From positions 1 through 64,000 of the forward strand of contig NZ_QVTE01000056.1 of NCBI RefSeq assembly GCF_003429095.1: a stretch of 64,000 bases of DNA. Direction: 5' to 3'. The first letter of the stretch is position 1. Each line of letters begins with the position of its first letter. Below, one piece after another: positions 1 to 9,572 of the stretch. The notes under the pieces are model-generated. The model saw only the letters and a list, made by a program, of their open reading frames with translations, did no database searches and was not told the origin of the DNA. This stretch comes from Peribacillus saganii. GTDB taxonomy: Bacteria > Bacillota > Bacilli > Bacillales > DSM-1321. A program made the position numbers and the translations under genes.

Positions 1-39
1 GGGACTCACACCCTATAGACTGCACCCATGCCGGGCGCA

Positions 40-74
40 CAATAAAGACCCTCAGCGGAATTTCCGCTAAGGGT
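40..74 (-). terminator. Terminator of the symporter operon
   Basis: Inverted repeat with 11-12 bp arms (CCCTTAGCGGAA and TTCCGCTGAGGG read on the minus strand) followed by TCTTTATT. It lies 17 bases past the stop of the symporter gene. Confidence 0.75.
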
Positions 75-90
75 AATGGTTAGCCTAACT

Positions 91-1626
91 CTACAAGCTT
101 TTAATGCCTGTGTTCGCCTTAACAAGGATTTCATCAAATTTCTTTTCATCCGCTTTTTTGCTTGATAGCAATGTGCCGACCACGGCTGCAATGAAGCCTA
201 GCGGGATAGAAACAATTCCTGGATTGCTAAGTGAGAACAGCGGCTCGCCAACCAAAATGGCCACACCTGCTTCAGGAGACCAAACATTTGGCGATATTGC
301 GACAAGAATAAGTGCACTAAAAAGTCCAACTACCATTCCGGTCACAGCGCCTGTCGTGTTAAAGCGCTTCCAGAAAATAGTAAGCATAATAATTGGCAGG
401 TTTGCACTGGCCGCTACCGCAAAAGCCAGGGCAACTAAGAATGCAACGTTCATCTTTTGTGCAAACAGCGCCAGTATAATTGACAAAATGGACACCCCAA
501 TAGAAGCCCATCTTGCTGCAACCACCTGCTCCTTATCAGTAGCTTTCCCCTTTCGGAGGATATGGCTGTAAAAATCATGGGCAAATGCCGATGCTGCAGA
601 TAAAACCAAGCCAGCAACAACTGCAAGTATTGTTGCAAATGCCACTGCAGAAATAAAGGCAAACAAGAAATCTCCCCCAAGGGCTTTAGCAAGCAATGGA
701 GCTGCCATGTTTCCTGCTGCGTTTGCTGCAACGATTTCGTCATACCCAACAAAAGCAGCTGCACCAAACCCCAAGAAAATTGTAAAGACATAAAAGATTC
801 CAATGATCCAGGTTGCGTAAACTACCGATTGACGTGCTGTGATGGCATCTTTAACGGTGAAGAAACGAATTAAAATGTGTGGAAGTCCTGCTGTGCCCAG
901 AACAAGTGCAAGATTTAGAGAGATTGTATCTAACGGGTTTTTAAATTTATTCCCCGGGTTTAAGAAGTTTTCACCTAAAGGAGTGGCTGTTTGCATTTGT
1001 CTAAACATTTCAGCTACACTGAAGTCAAATTTTGCAAACACGATGAAGGAAATGATAAATGTGCCTCCCATTAATAAAACAGCCTTAACAATTTGTACCC
1101 ATGATGTTGCCATCATGCCCCCGAAAACAACATAAATAGTCATAAGAATTCCAACGATGAGGACGGAATAAACGTAATCGATTCCAAGCAAAAGCTTTAT
1201 TAAAGCTCCTGCACCAACCAATTGAGCTATCATATAAAAAATAGAAATAGCGATGGTATTCATGGCCGCTACGCCCCTGACCTTTTTCTCATCAAACCGG
1301 GCCGCAATCATGTCAGCCATAGTATACTTACCCAGATTCCTCAAAGGCTCAGCTACTACATAAAGAACTACCAAGTAAGCAACGAGGAAACCAATGCTGT
1401 AAAAGAAGCCATCAAACCCTGAAAGCGCTACCATTCCAGCGATCCCTAAAAATGATGCAGCTGACATATAATCACCAGCAATGGCCAAACCATTTTGCCA
1501 GCCTGTTAAGCTGCCATCTGCAGTATAAAAGTCGCTCGAGGTTTTTGTCTTTTTTGAGGCCATATACGTGATTACCAGTGTTAATGCAACAATGATTAAA
1601 AATAATGTAAATGCTAATCCATTCAT
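91..1626 (-). CDS. Sodium:solute symporter, acetate permease (ActP/YwcA) type
   Basis: A 511-residue integral membrane protein of the SSS family with about 13 hydrophobic segments. An ActP-like N-terminus carries the stretch GDYMSAASFLGIAGM near residues 51-65, and a long hydrophobic core continues to residue 495. Family members co-import Na+ or H+ with acetate, propionate or other short monocarboxylates. Full length, starting at an ATG after AAGGGGGC. The DUF485 gene ends 14 bases upstream, the arrangement usual for ActP/YjcH-type pairs, so the two are one operon. The substrate is inferred from family and partner; a related symporter for another monocarboxylate cannot be excluded. Confidence 0.88.
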   Translation of the reverse strand: MNGLAFTLFLIIVALTLVITYMASKKTKTSSDFYTADGSLTGWQNGLAIAGDYMSAASFLGIAGMVALSGFDGFFYSIGFLVAYLVVLYVVAEPLRNLGKYTMADMIAARFDEKKVRGVAAMNTIAISIFYMIAQLVGAGALIKLLLGIDYVYSVLIVGILMTIYVVFGGMMATSWVQIVKAVLLMGGTFIISFIVFAKFDFSVAEMFRQMQTATPLGENFLNPGNKFKNPLDTISLNLALVLGTAGLPHILIRFFTVKDAITARQSVVYATWIIGIFYVFTIFLGFGAAAFVGYDEIVAANAAGNMAAPLLAKALGGDFLFAFISAVAFATILAVVAGLVLSAASAFAHDFYSHILRKGKATDKEQVVAARWASIGVSILSIILALFAQKMNVAFLVALAFAVAASANLPIIMLTIFWKRFNTTGAVTGMVVGLFSALILVAISPNVWSPEAGVAILVGEPLFSLSNPGIVSIPLGFIAAVVGTLLSSKKADEKKFDEILVKANTGIKSL

Positions 1627-1640
1627 ACTATAGCCCCCTT

Positions 1641-1982
1641 TTATTTACCTGTTTCAGCGCTTATTTTTTCTACAATTTCATCAAATTTGGCGGCTTTTCG
1701 TGAATATATTATGCAAAGTGCCCAAGTCATAATAAACTGCGCCCCGGCAAATACCCAAGCCCATGAAATGGCTCCTATTGCCGGCTTATTTAGAACGGAA
1801 GTATAGGATGTCAGAACAGGCAACGTAAAATAGAAAATCATAAAGAAGATTGACATAGGTAAAATAAAATTGCGTTTCTGGCGCATCAGTTCTTTAAAAG
1901 AAGCTGAAGCCACAATGCTTGAATAGTTAACTGATTCCGTTTCCGAGCTTTTTTTCGCAAGCGAATTTTGATTATTCACCAT
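1641..1982 (-). CDS. DUF485 membrane protein, partner of the symporter
   Basis: A 113-residue protein of the DUF485 (YjcH/YwcB) type: an N-terminal cytoplasmic stretch, the FKELMRQKRNFILP motif near residues 29-42 and two membrane segments at about 40-62 and 75-95. Such proteins are nearly always encoded directly before an acetate or solute symporter and are presumed accessory subunits; no catalytic role is known. The ATG follows GGGGGATTATC, a good ribosome site. It is the first gene of the two-gene unit. Confidence 0.85.
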   Translation of the reverse strand: MVNNQNSLAKKSSETESVNYSSIVASASFKELMRQKRNFILPMSIFFMIFYFTLPVLTSYTSVLNKPAIGAISWAWVFAGAQFIMTWALCIIYSRKAAKFDEIVEKISAETGK

Positions 1983-2184
1983 GATAATCCCCCATTCATG
2001 TTTTGTATAAAACTGCCCTCCTTAATAGATTTTTCTTGTACGATAATATTATAATATAATTCAGAATAGATTGTAAATTCTGTGCTATAACAAAAGACAT
2101 TTTTACCATAATGTAAATTATATTAACCATGCTTCAAGATAGCTGGAGCATATTGAAAAACAAGCAAGGCTATAACTTTAGATG

Positions 2185-2214
2185 TAAAAAAAACCGCCCG
2201 TTAATACGGACAGT
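2185..2214 (-). terminator. Terminator of hemEH
   Basis: On the minus strand ACTGTCCGT pairs with ACGGGCGGT (two G-U pairs), followed by a run of T. It lies 75 bases past the hemH stop. Confidence 0.75.
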
Positions 2215-2289
2215 TTCTGTCTGAATCATGTTTTCAGTAAATATGGCGTTCACGATTTTTTGTTTTGCTTTTGAGATTATAAACTCGTG

Positions 2290-3219
2290 TTATGCTAGTT
2301 TCTTTAAAATAACCTCAGCCAATGCATCGATGAATTCTGGATTTGTGTTTGGCATGTCCGGACGGTAGTAGGAAGCACCGATTTCATCAGTAACAACCTT
2401 GCATTCATAGTCGTTGTCATAAAGTACTTCCAGATGTTCTGAGACAAACCCTGCCGGCACATACACAAACGCTTTATAGCCTTTTTCACGGTATAGCTCC
2501 CTAGTCAGGTCCTGAACATCTGGCCCTAACCAAGGTTCTGGCGTATTTCCTGCACTTTGCCAGCCTACCGCATACTCGGTAATCCCCGCTCCATCAGCAA
2601 TCATTCGAGCTGTTTCCTTAAGCTGATCAGGATATGGATCTCCCAATTGGAGTATCTTTTCAGGCAAGCTGTGGGCCGAAACGATCAAAACAGCCTGATT
2701 GCGTTCTTCTTCCGTCATCTTTCCGAAAGTTTCTTTTACTCGTTCTACCCAATAGCCGATAAACTTCGGCTCGTCATACCAGCTCTCGACGGATGTCAGC
2801 GACATCCCGCCAGCTTTTTCAATTTGTGCCTGTGCCCGTCCATTATATGATTTTACGCTGAAAGTAGAAAAGTGCGGTGCAAGTACAATGCTGACAGCTT
2901 CAGTTATTCCGTCTCGCTTCATTTCGTCTACTGCATCTTCCACAAATGGTTCAATATGCTTAAGCCCCAGGTAGGCCTTGAATTCTGCTTCATCTTGTAT
3001 TTCATTGAGACGTTTTTCAAGAGCAACTGCCTGGTCCTGTGTAATTTTTGCAAGCGGTGATATTCCGCCAATTGCTTCATAACGGTTCTTTAAATCTTCG
3101 AGCATTTCAGGAGAAGGTGACCGTCCATGCCTGATATGTGTATAGTAACGTTCGATATCGTCTTCTTTATAAGGAGTTCCATATGCCATTACAAGGAGTC
3201 CTAATTTCTTTTTCGCCAT
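2290..3219 (-). CDS. hemH: Ferrochelatase (coproporphyrin III / protoheme ferrochelatase)
   Basis: Inserts Fe2+ into the porphyrin ring near the end of heme synthesis; in Bacillus-type bacteria the substrate is coproporphyrin III. The 309-residue product aligns without gaps to the B. subtilis protein as I recall it. The metal-site residues fall at the usual numbers: His183 in SAHSLPEK and Glu264 in EHLEVLYD. An in-frame GTG at 3231 would add four residues, but the ATG at 3219 lies about 9 bases after GGGGTG and matches the family start. It is cotranscribed behind hemE. The usual third gene hemY is missing downstream: a terminator and then an unrelated operon follow. Confidence 0.95.
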   Translation of the reverse strand: MAKKKLGLLVMAYGTPYKEDDIERYYTHIRHGRSPSPEMLEDLKNRYEAIGGISPLAKITQDQAVALEKRLNEIQDEAEFKAYLGLKHIEPFVEDAVDEMKRDGITEAVSIVLAPHFSTFSVKSYNGRAQAQIEKAGGMSLTSVESWYDEPKFIGYWVERVKETFGKMTEEERNQAVLIVSAHSLPEKILQLGDPYPDQLKETARMIADGAGITEYAVGWQSAGNTPEPWLGPDVQDLTRELYREKGYKAFVYVPAGFVSEHLEVLYDNDYECKVVTDEIGASYYRPDMPNTNPEFIDALAEVILKKLA

Positions 3220-3307
3220 TATAAATGACACCCCATTCTTTTTTGTCTATTCCTATATTTTTGTATATCCTCGCTGTTTTTAGCAATAAATTTGCTTATG
3301 GGCGTGC

Positions 3308-4351
3308 TTACTTAAGCTGGCTTTGGGAATATTCATGAATAAAAACTGTCAATCGTTTCAGTGTTTCCGGTTTGACCTGCGGGAACACGCCATGCCCAAG
3401 GTTGAAAATATACCCAGAAGTTTCCATCCCTTGGTCAAGGATGGCTTTCGCTCTCTCCTCAATAACCTCCCAAGGCGATAGCAGGATGGCAGGATCGAGG
3501 TTGCCTTGAACAGTTTTCGTAATGCCCATTGCTCTTGCTTCTCTGATTGGCAGTCTCCAATCTAGTCCGACAACATCAAGGGGAAGATCATGCCACTCTT
3601 TCGCCAAGTGGCTTGCCCCAACACCAAACATAATCAAAGGTACATTGTCTTCGCGTAATGCCATGAAAATACGGTTCATAACCGGCTTGATAAACGTCCG
3701 GTAATCCTCTACATTTAATGCACCGACCCACGAATCAAAAATCTGGATGGCTCTTGCACCTGCTTTAATTTGGGATTTTACATATGTAATGGTGGTTTCC
3801 CCAAGCTTGTCCATTAAAGCGAACCATGCCTTTGGTTCGGAATACATAAAGGCTTTGGTTTTATTATAATTTCTTGAAGGCCCGCCTTCGATCATGTACG
3901 ACGCAAGCGTAAACGGTGCGCCTGCAAATCCAATAAGCGGAACATTCAATTGCTCAGTAGTAAGCAGCTTAATGGTTTCCAGTACGTAGGGAACATCGTC
4001 TTCAGGAGATATTTCCCCAAGCTTTTCCACATCGCTTAAGGAAGTGATCGGGTTCGATATAACTGGGCCAATCCCGGATTTAATCTCTACATCAACGCCG
4101 ATTGCTGGCAGCGGGGTCATGATATCTTTATAAAGAATTGCAGCGTCCACTCCATATTGCTCAACCGGAAGCCTTGTAACATAAGCGCACAGTTCTGGCT
4201 GATGAGTAATCTCAAACAGAGAATATTTTTCTTTAATCGCCCGGTATTCAGGCTGTGACCGGCCGGCCTGGCGCATATACCAAACCGGTACATAATCCGT
4301 CTTTTCCCCCCTTGCCGCTTTTAAAAATGTTTCATTTATTTCCATAGCCAT
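3308..4351 (-). CDS. hemE: Uroporphyrinogen decarboxylase
   Basis: Removes four carboxyl groups from uroporphyrinogen III to give coproporphyrinogen III in the cytoplasm. The 347-residue product has the N-terminal signature [14 protein letters not shown] (about 24-37), which binds substrate carboxylates. It also has the [19 protein letters not shown] block and a C-terminal [13 protein letters not shown]. The ATG sits 5 bases after AAAGGTGG. It is the first gene of hemE-hemH, with an 88-base gap between them. Length and motifs are typical, with nothing missing. Confidence 0.96.
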   Translation of the reverse strand: MAMEINETFLKAARGEKTDYVPVWYMRQAGRSQPEYRAIKEKYSLFEITHQPELCAYVTRLPVEQYGVDAAILYKDIMTPLPAIGVDVEIKSGIGPVISNPITSLSDVEKLGEISPEDDVPYVLETIKLLTTEQLNVPLIGFAGAPFTLASYMIEGGPSRNYNKTKAFMYSEPKAWFALMDKLGETTITYVKSQIKAGARAIQIFDSWVGALNVEDYRTFIKPVMNRIFMALREDNVPLIMFGVGASHLAKEWHDLPLDVVGLDWRLPIREARAMGITKTVQGNLDPAILLSPWEVIEERAKAILDQGMETSGYIFNLGHGVFPQVKPETLKRLTVFIHEYSQSQLK

Positions 4352-4450
4352 AAAAATCCACCTTTCAACCTAATAAACCGTTCTCATTATTTTAATATAC
4401 TCTTAATAGAATATCATGGGCAGATAAATTTACAAATGATATATTTAAGT

Positions 4451-4630
4451 AAAGAGCAAGCCCCTTGGTATAAGGAAAGTCAAGGCCAGAACATCCTCAC
4501 AAAGCTGTCCCTTTGTTTCGTGGCAATGTAGCGCTGCAGAAGCTTTCCTCGTCCTGCAGTAGCTCGTCGTGTAAGTCGGGCTTTATTTCTACTACGTTAC
4601 TGGCCGCTGGAGCTGTACAACTGTACATGT
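4451..4630 (+). repeat. Interspersed non-coding repeat, copy 1
   Basis: Fills much of the 450-base gap between hemE and hmoB. Shares blocks with copies near 22.2, 34.8 and 44.3 kb: ACATCCTCACAAAGCTG, CTTTGTTTCGTG, TCGGGCTTTATTT and GCTGGAGCT near the right end. The left end (GAGCAAGCCCC) is a degraded form of GCGCAAGCGCCC in copy 4. It has no ORF. It looks like a MITE-like or housekeeping intergenic repeat of the Bacillaceae; the ends were set by eye. Confidence 0.7.
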
Positions 4631-4822
4631 ATATATTGAGAAGGTTATAACTTCTAATACCTTAAAATATAGCCTTTTTTTACTATCCATGTATAGATAA
4701 CAACACCAATTGTCAAAAATTCTCCGTTTTTGGAAAAGGGGTTTTTGTTTTTTTAAAGAGGGAAACATTAAAATATGTCTAAAACTAATGATGTTATGTA
4801 ATTAGTGAAAAGAGGTGATGGT

Positions 4823-5335
4823 GTGTACATCTATATGACGAATGGGACCTACGAATTTATGAAAAATAAGAAAGATAAAGCAGCGGGTGAAAACATGATC
4901 TTGATGCAGAACATGGAAACAACGCTGCTGCTTCATGAAACGAACGGTAAAACAATATTTAGTTCCCCCCGTAAATTTGAATCAATCGATTCGGTTGGCG
5001 AATTGCGGCAGGGCGGCTTTATTGTGATGAATAACATACCGGTTACTGATGAAGGAAGACCAGTTTTTGAATACCGATTCAAAAACCGGGCCGGGATGAT
5101 CGAGAAAGAATCTGGATTTATTGCAATCCGGGTGCTCCGCCCGCTTAATTCAGATACGTATGTAATTTTAACGCAGTGGGATAACGAACAGTCATTCCGA
5201 AATTGGCAAAATTCAAAGAGCTTTGAAAATGCCCATGCAAACAAAGCCCCTGGAGCAGGAGGCGACACTGCCAAAAAGATTTTTTCCGGTTCCTCCTATG
5301 TGACCCACTACGTATTGGCAGAGGAAGATAATTAG
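4823..5335 (+). CDS. hmoB: Heme-degrading monooxygenase HmoB
   Basis: An ABM-fold (ferredoxin-like) heme oxygenase that opens the porphyrin ring and releases iron. The core NIPVTDEGRPVFEYRFKNRAG and GFIAIRVLRPLNSDTYVILTQW closely match B. subtilis HmoB (YhgC). Three starts are possible: GTG 4805, GTG 4823 (chosen, 5 bases after AGGTG, matching the family N-terminus, 170 residues) and ATG 4835. It stands alone, divergent from hemE across the repeat, which puts heme breakdown next to heme synthesis. Confidence 0.9.
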   Translation: MYIYMTNGTYEFMKNKKDKAAGENMILMQNMETTLLLHETNGKTIFSSPRKFESIDSVGELRQGGFIVMNNIPVTDEGRPVFEYRFKNRAGMIEKESGFIAIRVLRPLNSDTYVILTQWDNEQSFRNWQNSKSFENAHANKAPGAGGDTAKKIFSGSSYVTHYVLAEEDN

Positions 5336-5358
5336 AAAAAACAGCTAAATTTTTATGG

Positions 5359-5392
5359 AACCTTGTTATATTTACTGACAAGGTTTTTATTA
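5359..5392 (+). terminator. Terminator of hmoB
   Basis: AACCTTGT and ACAAGGTT with an 11-base loop, then TTTATT. Confidence 0.85.
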
Positions 5393-5575
5393 TGTATTAG
5401 TAAACAGTTTATCTCCCCCGCTATTCCCACAGCCTTTCATTTTTCCGAGCAAAAATGAATTTGCAGTCTGTTTTCACAAACTTTTCTCATTTTCATATTG
5501 TGTAGTAGGGATTCACACGGGCGTATGTCACGGTTTGCGCTCTTTGTTTCACCTATCACACAAGGAGGAATGTTT

Positions 5576-6970
5576 ATGGGCATAGAGCTTGTGGCTCTTC
5601 ACTGGATATATATCCTGTTTATTGTTTTAATCATAGGTTTTATGATAGCACGAAGAGATACCACTCTCGTTTGTATCATAGGAATTTTCACTATTGCCCT
5701 GACTGCAACAGGAAGTTTGCCTGCTTCTGTTAGCGGCATTTTTGGGAGCTTTATCTATGCGATAACTGAGCTGCTGCCGACGATTGTTGTCATTTCGCTG
5801 ATTGTGGCTATGAGCCGCGTGCTGACGAAAACCGGGATCAATGATGTAATGATTTCCCCATTTGCAAGGCTGATCAGAACTCCGGGTCTTGCTTATTGGA
5901 CGATTGGAATTTTAATGATGCTGATATCCTGGTTTTTCTGGCCCTCTCCTGCAGTTGCATTGCTCGGGGCAGTATTACTCCCTGTAGCTGTACGGGTTGG
6001 GCTTCCTGCTCTTGGCGTTGCGATTGCGATGAACCTTTTCGGCCACGGGATTGCCCTTTCAGGTGACTTTATCATCCAAGCTGCGCCAAAACTGACTGCT
6101 GACGCTGCTTCCCTTCCTGTCGGAGAAGTGATAAGCGCGAGTGTACCACTTGTATTCACAATGGGCCTTGTTACAACCGTGACTGCTTTCTTTCTATTAA
6201 AAAGAGATATGAAACTGGGAAGGCTTTCAACAAAAGTGGTGGAAACAGAAAAGGATCATGATACCAAGGTTGACCACTCTTTACTTTCAAGCGGGCAAAA
6301 GAAGTTTTTCGCTTTGCTTATTCCGGTAGCCTTTATTCTGGATGTAGCTGCAATGTCTATCCTAAACCTGCAGGGTGGAGATGCCACTGCGCTGGTTGGA
6401 GGAACTTCTATATTCATTTTAATTCTTCTCTCTCTTGCAGCGCATAGCCATCGTGGACTTGAAAAAACGACAGCCTATTTAATAGATGGTTTTCAATTTG
6501 GTTTCAAGGTATTTGGACCAGTCATTCCTATTGCAGCCTTCTTCTATCTTGGAGATTCTGGTTTTATCAAGATTCTTGGAGAACATCTGCCAGCCGAGTC
6601 CCAGGGGATTGTTAATGACCTTGGTATAGCCCTGGCCCATACCGTTCCTTTATCAAAAGAAATTGCTGCTATTACCCTCACCTCCATTGGAGCCATCACA
6701 GGATTGGACGGTTCTGGCTTCTCAGGAATCTCGCTTGCGGGCTCCGTTGCCCATCTCTTTTCTGAAGCAATTGGCTCTGGCGCTGCTACACTGACTGCTC
6801 TCGGCCAGATTGCTGCCATTTGGGTAGGCGGCGGTACCATCGTTCCGTGGGCTCTTATACCTGCTGCGGCAATCTGTAATGTAGACCCCTTTGAACTGGC
6901 GCGAAAAAACCTTCTCCCGGTCGCAATCGGTCTTGTAGTCACAACCATAGTTGCGATGTTTTTAATGTAA
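5576..6970 (+). CDS. Multi-pass membrane transporter, unassigned substrate
   Basis: A very hydrophobic protein of 464 residues with roughly 11-13 membrane segments and glycine-rich loops (FGHGIALSGDF, TGLDGSGFSGISLAG). It resembles uncharacterised Bacillus permeases of about 463 residues (YhfA, from memory). The ATG at 5576 is 7 bases after AAGGAGG; the longer reading from 5498 has no ribosome site. An M20 amidohydrolase follows on the same strand after about 270 bases, so import of an N-acylated or amidated compound is a reasonable but unproven guess. Confidence 0.8.
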   Translation: MGIELVALHWIYILFIVLIIGFMIARRDTTLVCIIGIFTIALTATGSLPASVSGIFGSFIYAITELLPTIVVISLIVAMSRVLTKTGINDVMISPFARLIRTPGLAYWTIGILMMLISWFFWPSPAVALLGAVLLPVAVRVGLPALGVAIAMNLFGHGIALSGDFIIQAAPKLTADAASLPVGEVISASVPLVFTMGLVTTVTAFFLLKRDMKLGRLSTKVVETEKDHDTKVDHSLLSSGQKKFFALLIPVAFILDVAAMSILNLQGGDATALVGGTSIFILILLSLAAHSHRGLEKTTAYLIDGFQFGFKVFGPVIPIAAFFYLGDSGFIKILGEHLPAESQGIVNDLGIALAHTVPLSKEIAAITLTSIGAITGLDGSGFSGISLAGSVAHLFSEAIGSGAATLTALGQIAAIWVGGGTIVPWALIPAAAICNVDPFELARKNLLPVAIGLVVTTIVAMFLM

Positions 6971-6976
6971 AATGTC

Positions 6977-7042
6977 TGAAGCTGTATCCAGGTTGGTTTA
7001 CAGGCGGAAAGCAATGCGCCTGTGCTCACCGGTGCAGCTTTT
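6977..7042 (+). terminator. Likely terminator after the permease
   Basis: Two-tier hairpin: outer AAGCTG/CAGCTT and inner ACAGGCG/CGCCTGT, followed by TTTTTCC. Confidence 0.5.
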
Positions 7043-7240
7043 TCCATTAATAAGCTGAGGAAATTGTAACTTTTCTTTTTTCTTTTTTATTCAATTTCCA
7101 CTAAGTTTTTATTTAATTTTCCTCAAGATAAACGCTTGCTTCCTTTGCTGATGAGGTGGTTTACATCCCGCTTTTTCTGCCACTGTGCTATAATTGTCAT
7201 AAAATTCAACTTACTCAATTTTAAAAAAGGAGGCAGAATC

Positions 7241-8437
7241 ATGTGTAGCAAACTTGAATCTCTTTTAGAAGACTCTATGGAAGAAATGATTTCAATTCGC
7301 CGCTATCTACATAGACATCCTGAATTATCCTTTCAGGAAAAGCAGACCGCAGCTTATATTTCCGATTACTACACAAAGCAAGGCATCAAGCATCGGACAG
7401 GTGTCGGAGGCAATGGGGTAGTTGCCAAAGTAACAGGCGCAAAACCCGGTAAGACAATAGCGCTGAGGGCTGACTTTGATGCACTGCCAATCCAGGATGA
7501 AAAAGAAGTGGCGTATAAGTCTACGGTTCCTGGCGTAATGCACGCTTGCGGCCATGATGGCCATACTGCCGCATTACTTGTCCTGGCTAAAGTGATGAAC
7601 CAGATGAAGAGTGAGCTTGAAGGTACGTATGTATTCATACATCAGCATGCAGAGGAGTATGCTCCAGGAGGCGCAAAGCCAATGATTGAGGATGGCTGCC
7701 TTGACGGAGTTGATGCTATTTTCGGCACTCACCTATGGGCTACAGTTCCAACCGGAAAAATTCTTTATCGTGTTGGTCCCATAATGGCAGCAGCAGACCG
7801 CTTTGAAATCGAAATTAAGGGTCAGGGCGGTCATGGTGCACAGCCTCATACTACAAAGGATTCAATCGTTATTGCATCCCAGTTAGTACTTGCCCTGCAG
7901 CAAATAGTCAGCCGCCGTATAAATCCAATCGAACCAGCTGTTATCACTATAGGTTCTTTTACAGCCGAAAACGCGTTCAACGTGATCGCCGACAAAGCCA
8001 GGCTGATTGGGACAGTAAGAACGTTCAGTGAAGAAGTCCGTGATTTTATTGAAGCAGAAATTGAAAAAATCACCCGTGGAATTTGTCTTGCATCCGATAG
8101 TGACTACAATTACACGTATTTCCGTGGCTACCCCCCTGTGGTTACACACGAAAAAGAGACACTTCATTTAGCCGAAGTATCCCGAGGAATAAAAGAGGTC
8201 GATTTAGTTGAAGAAAAAGAACCTGAGATGACTGGCGAGGATTTCGCCTACTATTTGCAAAAGGTGAAAGGAACCTTCTTTTTCACCGGAGCAAAGGCAG
8301 AGGGAGTCGAAGTTGCCTATCCCCACCATCATCCCAAGTTCGATTTTGATGAAAAGGCAATGCTAATAGCCGCTAAAACCCTTGGAATAGCAGCGATTAC
8401 TTATCACGTGAAGGAAGCCCAAAAAGCATTGGTATAA
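7241..8437 (+). CDS. M20 family amidohydrolase (N-acyl amino acid / peptide hydrolase)
   Basis: A zinc or manganese dependent amidohydrolase of the HipO/AmaA group, cleaving N-acyl or peptide amide bonds in the cytoplasm. The 398-residue product shows RRYLHRHPELSF near the start, the metal motif HACGHDGHTA (101-110), the catalytic glutamates in HQHAEE (134-139), GGHGAQPH in the dimerisation domain, and MTGEDFAYYL with HHHPKFDFDE near the end. The ATG at 7241 is 7-8 bases after AAAGGAGG; 35 extra residues upstream in the open frame lack a start signal. It resembles B. subtilis YhaA. The exact substrate is unknown. Confidence 0.9.
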   Translation: MCSKLESLLEDSMEEMISIRRYLHRHPELSFQEKQTAAYISDYYTKQGIKHRTGVGGNGVVAKVTGAKPGKTIALRADFDALPIQDEKEVAYKSTVPGVMHACGHDGHTAALLVLAKVMNQMKSELEGTYVFIHQHAEEYAPGGAKPMIEDGCLDGVDAIFGTHLWATVPTGKILYRVGPIMAAADRFEIEIKGQGGHGAQPHTTKDSIVIASQLVLALQQIVSRRINPIEPAVITIGSFTAENAFNVIADKARLIGTVRTFSEEVRDFIEAEIEKITRGICLASDSDYNYTYFRGYPPVVTHEKETLHLAEVSRGIKEVDLVEEKEPEMTGEDFAYYLQKVKGTFFFTGAKAEGVEVAYPHHHPKFDFDEKAMLIAAKTLGIAAITYHVKEAQKALV

Positions 8438-8553
8438 AAATTCAATCTGGCAATAATACAAAGGAATCGATGATTTTGACATTAAAGTCCACCACAAAAT
8501 GAAAACTAATGCTCTTGCGCAGCTAGGGATCGAGCGAAACGAGGATAGATTTG

Positions 8554-9366
8554 ATGAAGGAACATATTGTTAAAACCCTCAAACAAATCGAAACAGAGCA
8601 TGAAGTTAAAATTCTTTATGCCTGCGAAGCAGGCAGCAGAGCCTGGGGATTTCCATCAAAGGGCAGTGATTATGATGTGAGGTTTATCTATATCCATAAA
8701 ACAAATTGGTACCTATCCATCGATCAAAAAAGAGATGTGATTGAAATTCCAGCACAAGATTCTATTTCTGCCACTGTACACAATTTGCTCGATATCACCG
8801 GTTGGGATTTAACCAAAGCATTGAGGCTGTTCAGGAAATCCAATCCCGCTTTACTTGAGTGGCTTCGCTCAAATATTGTCTATTACGAAGCTTATTCAAC
8901 AATTCCAAGGATGAAAGCTTTAACTAAAGATATTTTTTCACCTGTTTCATGCTTGCATCATTATTTAAATATGGCCAAAAAGAATTTACGTGCCTATTTG
9001 CAAAGCAGTGAAGAGAAAACAAAAATATATTTTTATATGCTTCGTCCTGTTATGGCTGCCAGATGGATTGAAAAGCACAACTCTATTCCACCGATAGAAT
9101 TACAAAGCTTGTTAGAGGATGTTCTTCCAGAAGGGGATCTTAAAGAAGAAATTACAACTATTATCAAGCGGAAAATAGCTGGAAAAAATCTTAAAACAAA
9201 ACCGAGGAATGAGGGGATTCTTCATTTTCTAACTGAAGAAATAAACTTTCTTGAAACATACACAAGGAACTTAAAGACAGAAATTCCCGATCCAACTAAA
9301 CTGCTTGATCAATTATTCAGAGACTCGTTGAAAGAAATTTGGAATGAATCCACTCGCGATGACTAA
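8554..9366 (+). CDS. Predicted nucleotidyltransferase, COG3541 (YcgL/RlaP) family
   Basis: Polymerase-beta-like nucleotidyltransferase. The signature GSRAWGFPSKGSDYDVRF lies near residues 27-44, giving the GS and DxD elements of the active site. An alpha-helical C-terminal part of about 180 residues follows. The family has few characterised members; the target of nucleotidyl transfer is unknown. The ATG at 8554 lies 7 bases after GAGGAT; a TTG just before it is an alternative. It is a single gene, followed by a shared terminator. Confidence 0.85.
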   Translation: MKEHIVKTLKQIETEHEVKILYACEAGSRAWGFPSKGSDYDVRFIYIHKTNWYLSIDQKRDVIEIPAQDSISATVHNLLDITGWDLTKALRLFRKSNPALLEWLRSNIVYYEAYSTIPRMKALTKDIFSPVSCLHHYLNMAKKNLRAYLQSSEEKTKIYFYMLRPVMAARWIEKHNSIPPIELQSLLEDVLPEGDLKEEITTIIKRKIAGKNLKTKPRNEGILHFLTEEINFLETYTRNLKTEIPDPTKLLDQLFRDSLKEIWNESTRDD

Positions 9367-9430
9367 TAGCGGTTAGGCGGAATTATTCTATGGGCATTGG
9401 GTGCTGTCTCCCATCAATACACATAAAAAA

Positions 9431-9480
9431 TAAAAAAACCTCCTGTGCAATGAGCCAGGAGGTGAACCATTTTTTTATTT
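9431..9480. terminator. Bidirectional terminator between the nucleotidyltransferase and ecsC
   Basis: ACCTCCTG and CAGGAGGT hairpin with a T-run on both sides (TTTTTTTA on minus, ATTTTTTTATTT on plus). It serves the two convergent genes. Confidence 0.85.
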
Positions 9481-9572
9481 AAGCTGCGGACTTACTATAA
9501 AATATGCAGCCGGAGGACGAGCGTATAGACACATGTCCTTATGGTGAGAAATTTTCTTATTTTTAAATGTCA

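Noticed and set aside
104..571. 155-codon plus-strand open frame inside the symporter gene
   Set aside because: Antisense to a clear membrane-protein gene, no ribosome site, low-complexity composition.
4352..4450. Fur/PerR box before hemE
   Set aside because: AT-rich near-palindromes exist, but none matched the consensus well enough to claim.
6544..7047. 167-codon minus-strand frame at the end of the permease gene
   Set aside because: Antisense shadow with no ribosome site; the plus-strand gene has a strong start and homology.
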